64,000 nucleotides of DNA from Anaerolineaceae bacterium (GTDB lineage: Bacteria > Chloroflexota > Anaerolineae > Aggregatilineales > Phototrophicaceae). Made by a program: the position numbers and the translations under genes. Position 1 is the first letter of the stretch; each line of letters opens with the position of its first letter. The DNA lies in assembly GCA_020634115.1 (NCBI GenBank), contig JACKCH010000023.1, positions 1 to 64,000 of the forward strand. Direction: 5' to 3'. Below, piece by piece: positions 46,100 through 55,623 of the stretch. Under the pieces are notes generated by a model. The model had not been told where the DNA came from, searched no databases, and worked only from the letters and a program-made list of their open reading frames with translations.

Positions 46100-47551
46100 T
46101 CATTCTTCAGCAACAACGGTGATCTGACAATCATAATCGTACTCCTGCTCAGCGACCCACCGCAGGTGCAGGTGATACGTCCCCGGCTGCGGGTGGGGTA
46201 CAACAAACCACCAGTCATAGAGTGTGGATGTCCCGCGTGAACCCCCATCCTCCGCCCGGCGGCTGACCGTGCTTTGATAGGGGTCGGAAATCCCCCATAA
46301 CGGGAGGGCTTCACCGTCCATCGTCAGTGTGACCGTGGACGTATTTTTCAGACGTTCCGCCACCGCCGCATTCCCCGCCCCCAACGCCTCAGCGAAAACC
46401 AGCGGTTTATCGGCGGGCAGCAGGGCGGACAGTACACCGCCCCCCCAATGACAGACGAACACACTCAGTTCCGTTCCCTGGGGCGGCAGCAAAGTGAATG
46501 ATTCTGGCAGCAAGCCTAACGGTAAGGCGCGTACATCGTCGTATAGATACCGCTCTGGCTCACTCACCGACTGGTCAGCACCGATGTTCACGGCGTTACC
46601 ACTTTCCAGCACGGTTAAGTCGCTGTTAGACTTCAGCCCGACATGACCATCCAAGGTCGCCAACCGCAACGTGTTGTCATCCTCCATCAGTCGCAGTAAA
46701 GCTGTGCTGCCAATGGAAACTTCCACATCATTGATTTTGAGATTGACGGTGGTCTGCCCCGGAGCCTGAATCATCAGACCGTCCTGCGGCACTTCCTCAC
46801 AGTTCACCTGACCGGGTTGGGTCGAGACCCGGAAGGCCTGCATAGGTGCGGTATAGGTCAGGGCGCTGTCCTCAGCATCTGCCCGGCTGACCACCGGCAG
46901 GGTTGATTTATCCCCGTCCAGGCGGATATAGTCCGCAGAGACCCAACGTTTGCTGTTCAGATAAACAAATTGCAACCAGTCGCCAGCGGCATTCCGTCCC
47001 ACCACCAACACACGATCTCCCGAACGAAGCTGCCCAATGCCCAGGCGGTTGGTGGCCGGTGTTTCGCGCACATTTGGCCTGCCGAGTGACGTGCCATACA
47101 ACGTGACCGGGGTAACTGCCGCTTCTGGGGTGACTGCGTTGTCTAACTGGGTATTCCCGAAGACCACAAAGGTTACGTTCTGTCCCGGCAGTGTTTCCGG
47201 CAGATTGGCCTGTAGCGACAGGACTGCCACGCCCCAGGTGTTGCTGACTGTATCCAGCGGGGCGGTTACTAACTGTGACAGATCGAACACACTGGCGAGG
47301 TTGCCGGGTTCGGAAAACTCCGGCAGTGCTACACCGTCCCATCCACTGGCTTCAATCTGGTTGTTGCCATAGCACACCTGGTTGCGTCCCAGGCTGCTGC
47401 AAAACTGGCTTGAAGCGGCCAACGCCTGCTGCGTCAAAACTGAGCAATCCTGAGACTGCGCCAGCACTGGCGCGGCGGCCAGCAGTAGCCCAAACAGCCC
47501 GGCAGTTACGCGGGCTATCATTGAACGTGGAGAACGGTGCTTCATCATCAT
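46100..47551 (-). CDS. Exported SH3-domain protein inside the sdh operon
   Basis: The 483-residue protein has a signal peptide (VTAGLFGLLLAAAPVLAQ) and Cys-rich residues 36-60. An SH3-like domain (about 155-215: RPNVRETPATNRLGIGQLRS, WVSADYIRL) follows. A FecR-like beta region has VEVSIGSTALLRLMEDDNT and GHVGLKSNSDLTVLESG, and the C-terminus is beta-rich. No redox motif is visible. It begins five bases after the sdhCD stop and precedes sdhA, all on the minus strand, so it should be co-transcribed with complex II although nothing in it belongs to that complex. It could be an envelope protein brought in by insertion, or a factor helping membrane assembly; the latter is speculation. Confidence 0.82.
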   Translation of the reverse strand: MMMKHRSPRSMIARVTAGLFGLLLAAAPVLAQSQDCSVLTQQALAASSQFCSSLGRNQVCYGNNQIEASGWDGVALPEFSEPGNLASVFDLSQLVTAPLDTVSNTWGVAVLSLQANLPETLPGQNVTFVVFGNTQLDNAVTPEAAVTPVTLYGTSLGRPNVRETPATNRLGIGQLRSGDRVLVVGRNAAGDWLQFVYLNSKRWVSADYIRLDGDKSTLPVVSRADAEDSALTYTAPMQAFRVSTQPGQVNCEEVPQDGLMIQAPGQTTVNLKINDVEVSIGSTALLRLMEDDNTLRLATLDGHVGLKSNSDLTVLESGNAVNIGADQSVSEPERYLYDDVRALPLGLLPESFTLLPPQGTELSVFVCHWGGGVLSALLPADKPLVFAEALGAGNAAVAERLKNTSTVTLTMDGEALPLWGISDPYQSTVSRRAEDGGSRGTSTLYDWWFVVPHPQPGTYHLHLRWVAEQEYDYDCQITVVAEE

Positions 47552-47556
47552 CGTGA

Positions 47557-48561
47557 CTATTGATGCAGGGATTCAGCGGCCCGCTGCGCCATTTCGATGG
47601 CCGAACTATCAATTGTGCCGATCAGCGCCAGAGTGCCGACCACAATCAGGATCACCGCGCCGATCAGCGTCACATACATCATGCCCCGTCGCAGCATCGG
47701 GTTCTTGGCGGTGTAGTCGGTCAGCACATAACGCAGGCCGTTAAACCCGTGAATAACCACCAGCGCCAGCAGGCCGAAGTCATACAGTTTCCACACTGCG
47801 ACGCCGCCCACCAGCAGATTCCAGCGGTTGGCAACGAACTCCACTGCCGTCCCGGTCTGGTTAATTGCATCCGTACCAACCACCACTGAATTCGCCGCCG
47901 TGATATCAAAAACGCCCTGGATAACATGCATCATTGCCAGGTGGCCGAACACTAATGGGATAATCAGCAGGCCACTGATGCGCATATACGACCACCAGAA
48001 CCGCTCAATCGCGCTGCCTGCCCGCCCGGTCTTTTTCTCAGAACCGCCCGCAATCAGCCCTTGCAGGAACGAGAACAGGACACCGACGACAATCGCGGCC
48101 ACGATACCAACGACAAAGGGGATTTGCGCCTGAAGAACCTCAACCAGGGGGAGAACCGGCTCACCACTGCCATAGAAGTTGATGACGTGGCCGAACATGC
48201 CGATGAAAACCGGGACAAGGATAACCACTGTACCGGCCAGCACCAGCAGCGCCGCCCGTTCCTGGTACTTCCACCACGCAGGCCGGAAATCAATGGCGAT
48301 AATGCGGAAGCCGTTTAAGGCATGATAGATAACACACGCCACCAGGATGAACTCACCGATGGTAAACAACGGCGTCTGGTAGGTGGCAATCGCTTCGACA
48401 TACTTGTCCGGGTACAAAAATGCCCAGGATGTGTCAATAATATGCAGGGTTACAAACAACACGACGCCTAACCCGCTCAGACGGTGGAGAACCCAACTCC
48501 ACTGGCCGATAGCGCCGCGATACCGAAGTGTTTCGCTAACTGTAAGTACGAGGGAAGCCAA
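47557..48561 (-). CDS. sdhCD: Fused SdhC-SdhD membrane anchor of succinate dehydrogenase
   Basis: The 334-residue protein contains two homologous anchor halves. Half 1 has WVLHRLSGLGVVLFVTLHII and IYHALNGFRIIAIDF. Half 2 has WSYMRISGLLIIPLVFGHLA and VIHGFNGLRYVLTDY. Each half has three helices and the quinone-site R-x-SG element. Its histidines (in TLHII, IYHALNG, FGHLAMMH and VIHGFNG) are heme or quinone ligand candidates. A charged linker (GSEKKTGRAGSA) joins them. The start is a TTG with AGGAGG eight bases upstream. It is the first gene of the operon, after a good promoter. Confidence 0.88.
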   Translation of the reverse strand: MASLVLTVSETLRYRGAIGQWSWVLHRLSGLGVVLFVTLHIIDTSWAFLYPDKYVEAIATYQTPLFTIGEFILVACVIYHALNGFRIIAIDFRPAWWKYQERAALLVLAGTVVILVPVFIGMFGHVINFYGSGEPVLPLVEVLQAQIPFVVGIVAAIVVGVLFSFLQGLIAGGSEKKTGRAGSAIERFWWSYMRISGLLIIPLVFGHLAMMHVIQGVFDITAANSVVVGTDAINQTGTAVEFVANRWNLLVGGVAVWKLYDFGLLALVVIHGFNGLRYVLTDYTAKNPMLRRGMMYVTLIGAVILIVVGTLALIGTIDSSAIEMAQRAAESLHQ

Positions 48562-48901
48562 AGCACAATCCTCCTATATAATCATCAAATGGCTTTGGAA
48601 ACGCACCGAAAAAGGTGCCAGATTGTGGCAAATTATAACACCCGGCGGATTCAACGCAAAACAATCGCTCTGAACCATAGATTTTAGTGATGGATGTCAT
48701 GGGATTAGAAAACATTTGTCTAATGAGAGGTCGTCTGCATACCATCCTCTAATGCAAACCCCCTGATATGGGGGGGTAAGTTTGATGTAAACTGAGATTA
48801 CAATGGAAAATGCGCCGCTCGGTATCGCCGTCACCGCTCCGGCAAAAACGGGATGGGCGTTGGTACACAAGCAAGCATCGTCAGGCAGAGAGTAAATCCA
48901 C
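48562..48901. other. Divergent control region of the sdh and ABC-2 operons
   Basis: This 340-base gap contains the sdh promoter (48632-48659, minus strand) and the ribosome-binding site for sdhCD. The right part must drive the ABC operon; a run of seven Gs at 48770 follows AACCCCC, giving a small hairpin. No gene was seen. Confidence 0.6.
48632..48659 (-). promoter_or_regulatory. sdh operon promoter
   Basis: On the minus strand, TTGCGT and TATAAT are separated by 16 bases, about 70 bases before the sdhCD start codon. This is a good housekeeping-type match. Confidence 0.65.
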
Positions 48902-49837
48902 ATGATTGAATCCCATGAGTTAAGTAAGGAATTTGGCAGTTTCCGGGCTGTGGATCAGGTTTCATTGTCTGTGCAGCCGGGAAAAGTGCTGGCGTTGTTG
49001 GGGCCAAACGGGGCCGGGAAAACGACTACCGTCCGCATGTTGACCTCGATTCTGTCGCCAACCGGCGGTTGGGCGCGGGTGGCCGGGTACGATGTCGTCA
49101 CGCAGCCCGCCGAGGTACGCGCTCATGTGGGCGTGCTGACTGAACAGCATGGCCTTTACGAACGCATGAAAGCGGTGGAGTATCTGGATTTCTTCGGGCG
49201 GGTCTACCGGCAGAGTGCCGAAGTGCGCCGCCGTCGTTCGCTCGACCTGATGGAGCGTTTCGGCCTGACCTTCGCGCTCGATAAACGCCTGGGTGAATAT
49301 TCCAAAGGGATGAAGCAGAAACTCGCCCTGGTGCGGGCGCTGCTCCATAATCCGCCGGTACTGCTGTTGGACGAACCAACCTCCGCGATGGATCCGCACA
49401 GCGCCAAACTGGTACGCGACGCCATCATTGAACTCCAGCGAGACGAACGCACCTTCCTGATTACGACTCACAATCTGACGGAAGCGCAGCAGCTTGCCGA
49501 CCAGATCGCCATTATCCGTAACGGCGCGATCATTGCCAGCGGTTCGTTTCCGGAGTTGGCGCGGCAGTTCGTGGGCGACCCGGTGATGGAACTGCGCACG
49601 CACGGCGCGTTTAACGGGTTGGCGGCGGACATCAGCGACCTTGTGACTGTCGAGGACGCCGGGGAAGATTGGCTGCGCTACCGCGTGGCCGACCCCTACA
49701 ATATCAATCCGGCACTGCTGCGGCGGGTAACTGGCCTGGGTATCGAAGTGGTGACACTCTCTGCAGTGTCGCAAACGCTGGAAGACATCTACCTGCAAGT
49801 CGTTAAAGAAGATGAGGGGCTGCACGATCTCGAATGA
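48902..49837 (+). CDS. ABC-2 type transporter ATP-binding protein (NatA-like)
   Basis: The 311-residue ATPase has Walker A GPNGAGKTT, a Q-loop in GVLTEQHGLYERM, a signature YSKGMKQKLALVRALL in place of LSGGQ, Walker B VLLLDEPTSAMDP and H-loop TTHNLTEA. The KGMKQ-type signature and the extra 80-residue C-terminal domain are usual for NatA/CcmA-type exporters. It pairs with the permease at 50328 and overlaps the small middle gene by four bases (ATGA). Substrate unknown; sodium, antibiotic or lipid export are options for the family. Confidence 0.9.
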   Translation: MIESHELSKEFGSFRAVDQVSLSVQPGKVLALLGPNGAGKTTTVRMLTSILSPTGGWARVAGYDVVTQPAEVRAHVGVLTEQHGLYERMKAVEYLDFFGRVYRQSAEVRRRRSLDLMERFGLTFALDKRLGEYSKGMKQKLALVRALLHNPPVLLLDEPTSAMDPHSAKLVRDAIIELQRDERTFLITTHNLTEAQQLADQIAIIRNGAIIASGSFPELARQFVGDPVMELRTHGAFNGLAADISDLVTVEDAGEDWLRYRVADPYNINPALLRRVTGLGIEVVTLSAVSQTLEDIYLQVVKEDEGLHDLE

Positions 49838-50040
49838 CTGGTGAAAAGATCACACTCGAACGGTTCTACGGGGACCTAATCTGCCAGTACATGCAGGACC
49901 AGCAGGAGCATCCGTCACCCGATCAGTACGACATCCAGGCGGCGCTCGAACTCACCGATAACGAGTTTAAGCTCGGCATGGACTGGTGCGTCCGTATGGG
50001 CTTCATCATCCAGGCCGACGAACAGGAACGGTTTCACTGA
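49834..50040 (+). CDS. Small conserved-looking protein coupled to the ABC ATPase
   Basis: A 68-residue soluble acidic protein starting at an ATGA overlap with the ABC ATPase stop, so translation is coupled. It has FYGDLICQYMQDQQEHPSPD and LGMDWCVRMGFIIQADEQE, and is predicted to be mostly helical. It may adapt or regulate the transporter. I do not recognise a family. Repeat DNA follows it before the permease gene. Confidence 0.65.
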   Translation: MTGEKITLERFYGDLICQYMQDQQEHPSPDQYDIQAALELTDNEFKLGMDWCVRMGFIIQADEQERFH

Positions 50041-50052
50041 GGGTTGCGTAGC

Positions 50053-50220
50053 AGCGGGATATGTAGAGGCAGGCTTCTGGCGTGCCAGGCCGCCTGCCGG
50101 GCATAAAATACCTGGCAAGCCCGCTGAAGGGGTTTAGGTAGGGCAAAAAGAGTCCCTTTAGCGGACTTGGTTTTGCCTGGCCGGGAGATTTATCCCTCGG
50201 CACGCCTGGCAGCGTATCCC
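50053..50220. repeat. Complex inverted-repeat element inside the ABC operon
   Basis: AAGCCCGCTGAAGGGG (50117-50132) pairs with the region ending AGCGGACTT (50151-50168). Outside it are a second palindrome (CTGGCGTGCCAGG near 50076) and GGGAGATTTATCCC (about 50180). The layout of several nested hairpins is that of a mobile REP-like element. It separates the small gene from the permease gene. Confidence 0.6.
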
Positions 50221-50261
50221 TTACCCTAAGAATTAAACATCTCTACCACAAACCACTCTAG

Positions 50262-50321
50262 CAACTGAAAACTGATGACTGAAAACTGACCAACAACAAC
50301 TGACCACTAGCGACTAGAGGC
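50262..50321 (+). repeat. ACTGAAAACTGA short tandem repeat, copy 2
   Basis: CAACTGAAAACTGATGACTG continues AAAACTGACC, then ACAACTGACCACTAGCGACT. It ends seven bases before the permease ATG, so the repeat supplies or displaces the ribosome-binding region. Confidence 0.65.
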
Positions 50322-50327
50322 GACAAA

Positions 50328-51851
50328 ATGGCAGCGACCACGCCAATGATGATGGAACGCGCCGCCCCAACCGGCGGGTGGGCGCAGTTCCGCTATACCT
50401 TAAGTAATGCGCTCATCATCACCCGCCGCGAGGTGCGTGACAGTTTCCGCGACTGGCGCATCATCGCGCCGATTGTGGTACTCACGTTTTTATTCCCCGG
50501 TCTGGCGCAGTTCGTGGCCGGGCGCTTTGCGGAGTTCGTGGCCGGGTATGGGGCGGACATTATCGGGGAGCGCACCATTCCATTTTTGTTGATGATCGTC
50601 GGCTTCTTCCCGATTTCGATTTCGCTTGTGATCGCCCTGGAAACCTTTGTAGGCGAAAAAGAGCGCCGCAGCCTCGAACCGCTCCTCAGCACCCCGCTCA
50701 CCAATACGGAACTGTATATCGGCAAGACGCTGGCCGCGATGATTCCGCCGCTGGTATCCAGTTACGGCGGCATGGCGGTCTATCTGTTCAGCCTCGTCCT
50801 GGGCGACATCGAATGGCGTCCCCCGGCGATGCTGGTGGCGCAGATCATCCTGCTCACCAGTGTGCAGGCGTTGGTGATGGTTACGGGGGCGGTGGTGGTG
50901 TCCAGCCAGACGACCAGTACTCGCGCCGCCAACCTGCTCGCCAGTTTCATCATTATCCCCATGACAATGCTCATTCAGGGCGAAAGCGTGATTATGTTCC
51001 TCGCCCCGGACGCCGAAGACCCCAATGGGATTGGCGCGCTGTGGGCGATTATCGTTGGCATGATGGTCGTGGTGATTTTGCTGCTGCGCGTGGGGAACAG
51101 CATCTTTAACCGGGAAGAACTGCTGGGGCGCACAATTGACCAGTTGAATCTCAAACGCACCGCGAAGCACATCTGGCGCTTCATCGTGGCGGTGGATGAT
51201 GATGGGACTCCTGCTCGCAATGTGGTGGATTGGTATCGGCGCAGTGTCACGCTGACGCTGCGGCGGATGCGCCCGGCGATTACGGTGACGATTTTGGTGT
51301 GTATCGTCGCGTTGGTCGGCGGTTACATCATCGGGCAGTTACCGGAATGGCGGCTGCCGCTGCCGGACGCCACCAACCTGAGCCAGACCGCCCACACCCT
51401 GGGACGGTATACCAGCATCCCCACTCAGACCGGCGGTTTCCGCTTCATCCTGTGGCAGAACGGGCGGGTACTCCTGGCCGCCGCGCTCATCAGCATGTTT
51501 ACCTTCGGCGTGGGCGCGTTGATTATCACGCCGGTGGTATACTTGATCCTGGGCTACCTGTTCAGCCAGATCATGCTGGCCGGTTATAATCCGTCGTTCC
51601 TGTTCGCGGCGATTCTAACACACGGGGTTATCGAGATTCCGGTGATTATCCTGGCGACAGCGGCGGCCTTACGCCTGGGAGCGATTATCACCCGCCCGCC
51701 AAAGGGACTGACAGTTGGGCAGGCATGGCAGATGGCACTGGGCGATGCGTTGAAACTGGCGATAGGCGTGATTTTGCCGGGTTTGATCCTCGCAGCGGTG
51801 ATTGAAGCCTATATTACGCCCCGGGTGGTTTTTGCCATTCTAGGCGGTTAA
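50328..51851 (+). CDS. ABC-2 type permease
   Basis: The 507-residue membrane protein has a cytoplasmic N-terminus and helices at about 45-65, 85-110, 150-170 and 180-250. A cytoplasmic stretch (about 255-320) and a second helical bundle to the C-terminus follow. KERRSLEPLLSTPLTNTELY and LYIGKTLAAMIPPLVSSYGG are typical of ABC-2 membrane proteins. The C-terminal half (ALISMFTFGVGALIITPVVY, HGVIEIPVIILA) resembles the SpoIIM/stage II sporulation M-like membrane module, so the gene may be a fusion. It works with the ATPase at 48902. The gap of 287 bases before it is filled by repeats. Confidence 0.85.
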   Translation: MAATTPMMMERAAPTGGWAQFRYTLSNALIITRREVRDSFRDWRIIAPIVVLTFLFPGLAQFVAGRFAEFVAGYGADIIGERTIPFLLMIVGFFPISISLVIALETFVGEKERRSLEPLLSTPLTNTELYIGKTLAAMIPPLVSSYGGMAVYLFSLVLGDIEWRPPAMLVAQIILLTSVQALVMVTGAVVVSSQTTSTRAANLLASFIIIPMTMLIQGESVIMFLAPDAEDPNGIGALWAIIVGMMVVVILLLRVGNSIFNREELLGRTIDQLNLKRTAKHIWRFIVAVDDDGTPARNVVDWYRRSVTLTLRRMRPAITVTILVCIVALVGGYIIGQLPEWRLPLPDATNLSQTAHTLGRYTSIPTQTGGFRFILWQNGRVLLAAALISMFTFGVGALIITPVVYLILGYLFSQIMLAGYNPSFLFAAILTHGVIEIPVIILATAAALRLGAIITRPPKGLTVGQAWQMALGDALKLAIGVILPGLILAAVIEAYITPRVVFAILGG

Positions 51852-51881
51852 GAATCTCAAACCGATGGGCTTGTTCCCCAA

Positions 51882-51920
51882 AACGCTTATCTGGGTATAA
51901 TGCAGATAAGCGTTGTTTTT
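51882..51920 (+). terminator. Strong intrinsic terminator of the ABC-2 operon
   Basis: AACGCTTATCTG pairs perfectly with CAGATAAGCGTT around a nine-base loop, followed by GTTTTTG. It lies 30 bases after the permease stop. Confidence 0.9.
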
Positions 51921-52030
51921 GTGTCTGAGTTGCAACAATTATCAAACGGTTTCGCCGTGCCACTGCCGGAGGCCGACCCGCCTCCTCATGAACACCAGGC
52001 GATTTTAGCTCACAGAGGTAGTTCAATCCT

Positions 52031-52789
52031 ATGGCTCGTATTCATATCCTGGGGTCAGCCGCCGCCGTAAACGATGCGGAACACGATTACACTCACTTTC
52101 TCCTGGTCGGGGAAAAAGACAACCCGGTGCTGATAGACGCCGGTTCCAACCCGCTTGGTAAAATGCAGAATCTGGGCGTCGAAGATGAGGCGCTCCAAGA
52201 CGTGGTGCTGACTCATTTCCATTCCGATCACGTTTCCGGCGTGCCGAACATGCTCATGCACCTGTGGTTGTTGGGGCGGCAGGCGCCCATGCGTTTTTAC
52301 GGGCTGCACCACTGCATGAACCGTCTGGAAGATATGATGGTGAGTTTTTCCTGGAATGAGTGGCCGAACTTCTTCCCGGTCACGTTCCACCGCGTCAGCG
52401 AACGCTATAACGCCCCGGTGATGGAAAATGCGGATTTTCGGATTACTGCCTGGCCGGTGCAGCACTTCATCCCCACCATTGGACTGCGCATTGAGAACAA
52501 GATCACCGGTAAAGTCCTGGCCTATACCTGTGATACCCAGCCCACCCCCTCTTTAGATGAACTGTGCAAGGATGCTGACCTGCTCATCCACGAGTCCGCC
52601 GGGGAAGGCCCCGGCCACAGCAGCGCCCGCCAGGCCGGGGAGACAGCCACCCGTGTCGGCGCGAAATCACTCTACCTGATTCACTATTGGGTCTGGAAAA
52701 CCGACCCGGCGCCACTGGTTGCACAGGCCAAAGAAACCTTCGACGGCCCCGTCACGCTCTGCCAGGATTACGACGTATTCGAGTTCTGA
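52031..52789 (+). CDS. MBL-fold metallohydrolase (RNase Z-like)
   Basis: A 252-residue metallo-beta-lactamase-fold protein with the metal motif LTHFHSDHVSG (His62, His64, Asp66, His67). Further ligands are His in VQHFIPTIG and Asp in YTCDTQPTPS; a final His lies in LYLIHYWVW. The spacing of TCDT resembles the RNase Z/ElaC group, but no exosite arm is seen, so it could be a phosphodiesterase or lactonase. It is a single gene with its own upstream region after the ABC-2 terminator. Confidence 0.85.
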   Translation: MARIHILGSAAAVNDAEHDYTHFLLVGEKDNPVLIDAGSNPLGKMQNLGVEDEALQDVVLTHFHSDHVSGVPNMLMHLWLLGRQAPMRFYGLHHCMNRLEDMMVSFSWNEWPNFFPVTFHRVSERYNAPVMENADFRITAWPVQHFIPTIGLRIENKITGKVLAYTCDTQPTPSLDELCKDADLLIHESAGEGPGHSSARQAGETATRVGAKSLYLIHYWVWKTDPAPLVAQAKETFDGPVTLCQDYDVFEF

Positions 52790-53163
52790 GTCACCGTTCA
52801 CGGCAGCACACCCATAAACCGCACCCGAGGCCAGATGAGCGCCGAGCCGTGCGCATTGCAAATCTGTTGCAGCACTACATCGTTGATACTGTATCGATTC
52901 TACTGAATCACCATTCTGTAGCAGATTTGCACCCTCATTTATCATGTGCCCCGAGTTCTTAATCGCTTGATATATATCGAATCGTTATATTGTCTTCTTC
53001 AACAAAAGACGTAATCGCTCTTTGTGATCTCCAATAATGCAATAATATTTCCCCCCAATAAGTGGGCTAGTAACGTCGTATCCCATAATAAATAATGAAG
53101 CTAGTATGTTTTATTTTCTGATCATTTCGTTTTATTCAACATTGAGCGTAAGGGAGTGAAATC
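52790..53163. other. AT-rich gene-free region
   Basis: These 374 bases lie before the WD40 gene and are clearly AT-rich compared with their surroundings (runs such as TTGATATATATCGAATCG and ATAATAAATAATGAAGCTAG). No gene was seen. The change in base composition coincides with the start of the frameshifted block. Confidence 0.5.
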
Positions 53164-55533
53164 ATGCGATTAAGGAAGTCCATCTCATCCTTGCTGATGC
53201 TGATGTTGATGATGGGCGCAGGACTGCCCAGTTTCGCCCAATCCGATTACGACTCTGACCTGGTTCTTTTCGTTAATGAGGACAGTTTGACCATTTATGT
53301 CGCTTATCCCGACCCTGTTTCATTGAAAGGTTTTCAGTTCCGGGTCGTGGAAAATGGTGGGGTAGCTTTCTCAGAAATTCGTTTTCGATGTGCTTACCCT
53401 GTATGATTATATCTTACCGGGGAATTGCCTGCCCTGATCTATCAATACAACGCTGCTGAACCCAACAGTTTTATTGCGATTCCGCAATACATTCATTTCG
53501 CGGTGTTGGTCGGTGATCGCTTTTGGTACGATGACAATAATATGCCGCCGTACCCTGACTGTTACCCGTGACGACCTATATCAATCCTCGCGGACTCGAA
53601 TACAACCTGCCCAATCTACGCAGCATCCCCAAGCCGGAAATCAGTGCCAGCGACGAACTTCTTCATCCGCCGAAACAGTTGTCGAGGCGATCTACTCCGA
53701 AACCAATCTATTGGTAATCGTGGCGAGTATCACCCATATCACTGGGTTAGATGGCTCGGAGTTAATTAGCGGACATGCCAGTAGCGATATTTGCCTTTAA
53801 ATTTAAAAATTCGGCAACCAGTTACGTGACCTGCGCCGACAGCGCTCCATACGAATATGGCGTGACGGCGGTGGCCTGGAATCCGGATCGCCTGGAAATC
53901 GCCAGCGCGGGCGGCGATGGGGTTGTGAATATGGAAAATCGAGCCAGCCCCTGCGGATTGCCGCTATGAATACCCTCAGAGCACACCGCACCTGCTGGAT
54001 GACATAAGCTGGCATCAGCGAACCCTAAACTGGCGACAGTCAGCGATGATCGGCTGAAATTGATTTGGGATATTGATAACGCCCAGAGTTGCGCAGAGTT
54101 TCATTATCAACAATCCTGATTTGGTGGAGTGGCGCGATGACGGCAAATACCTACTGGTGCTGAGTGCTGGCAATATCCGGTAGTGGACTCACGGCTGAAC
54201 GGTCCGAGTACACCATCCTGAAGATCTATCGCATCGGATGTGTCTGGGCAGGATGCTGCGTAGCAGCCAATTTGGTGATTTGGCATCATTGACTTCAAAC
54301 GGCACAGTGGGCTTTTTCGCCTACAGGCCCGGTGACCCGCTACTTTAATTCAAACTGCTCTTCGATCGCGCTGGCGCAAAAATCTGGTGGATGCATCCGA
54401 GATCAAATTCTCTGGCGGACGGAAATCGGTGCCATCGCCATGCGAGGCGAAGTTGACATCATGGAAGCGCGTGAACCGTACCAGTTGGTCAACAAATTTG
54501 CCGTCCGCGATCACCGACAGTGTATTTGCCTCCATTGCCTGGAGCGCCGATGGACTGCGGTTGGCGGGTGCCGATAACCAGGGCGGTATTCATATCTGGA
54601 GTGTGACCAAACGGCAGTCATCCACAGCGCCTGGAGCAGGTTGAACGCTGGTTGGTATCAGCAAAGGCGCGCTAGCATGGCCTGCTTTTGGCGGTCTGGC
54701 CGTTGTGGATTACGATTGCAGCTTTCCCTTCGGGAGCGCAGTGGCAGAAAGTGGGGCGCAGTGTCGCGCATACCGAACTCCCGCTGGCGATTGATTGGAA
54801 TGATGACTCACAGCAGGTCATCGGCGCAGTGCGTTGTATTGCTTCGTTGATCTGGGAGCGAATGCGGTCGCCCTCATCATAATGGATGTTGATTTCAGCA
54901 CCACAATTGTGTCACGGCACTAGGCTTCAATCCGTCTGGAACAGTCATGCTTGATGGCGGACAGATCCGGCATTCTGCATCAGGATTGAACGGCAGCCAA
55001 TCCGCCGGCGACCCTTCGCGTCAAGCAGTTGCGGATGGCTATCCGGTGACATCGGTTGGGATGTGAGCGGGTTTCGCGCCTTGCCAGCGTGGATGATGCC
55101 GGTTCAATCACCGTATTCGACATGGTGGTGCAGACGGCGATTTTCACCCGCCAACCGAATCAGCACACCGGTCAACACTGTACGGGCACTATGATGAACA
55201 CTCATCGGCGAATGGCAGATCCCTTGCGACAGCCAGCAGCGCCGGATGGATTGCAATCTGGCATACAAGAGCGCAAACCCACAGCCCGACACCTTTGATG
55301 GCAGTTATTTATGGAAGGGCATCATTCGCCTGTCGTGAGCTGAGCTGGGTCCCAGCCTGGTGGCTGGTCGGTAATAAACGAAGACACCATTATTATGGGA
55401 TGCGCTGACCGGTCAGCGTCTCGCCCAACAAATTCTGGACGCTGTACCTTCGGACATCAGTTGGTCGCCTATCGGTGCTCTTGGCGTGACGGGCCTGAAC
55501 GGTTATGTCACGCTGTTCGACTTCCATTACTAA
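53164..55533 (+). pseudogene. Exported WD40-repeat protein, many frameshifts
   Basis: The start (GGGAG upstream) encodes a signal peptide (SSLLMLMLMMGAGLPSFAQ) and a beta domain that continues in other frames (LYDYILPGNCLPALIYQYNA, YIHFAVLVGDRFWYDDNN). WD40 blades follow in changing frames: VTAVAWNPDRLEIASAGGDG, IAWSADGLRLAGADNQGG followed by IHIWS, LLWDALTGQRLAQQ, and a final NGYVTLFDFHY before TAA at 55531. The parts fit a secreted propeller of about 780 residues. At least eight frame changes are needed, and blade motifs survive across them. Either decayed or affected by sequence errors. Confidence 0.65.
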
Positions 55534-55623
55534 TCCACTGTGTCCTATGGTGTGGGGTGTCTCACGGGACGCCCACCACCCCCAGCATCCAGCATTGATT
55601 GGATTGTCTGTAGGGAATTCATC

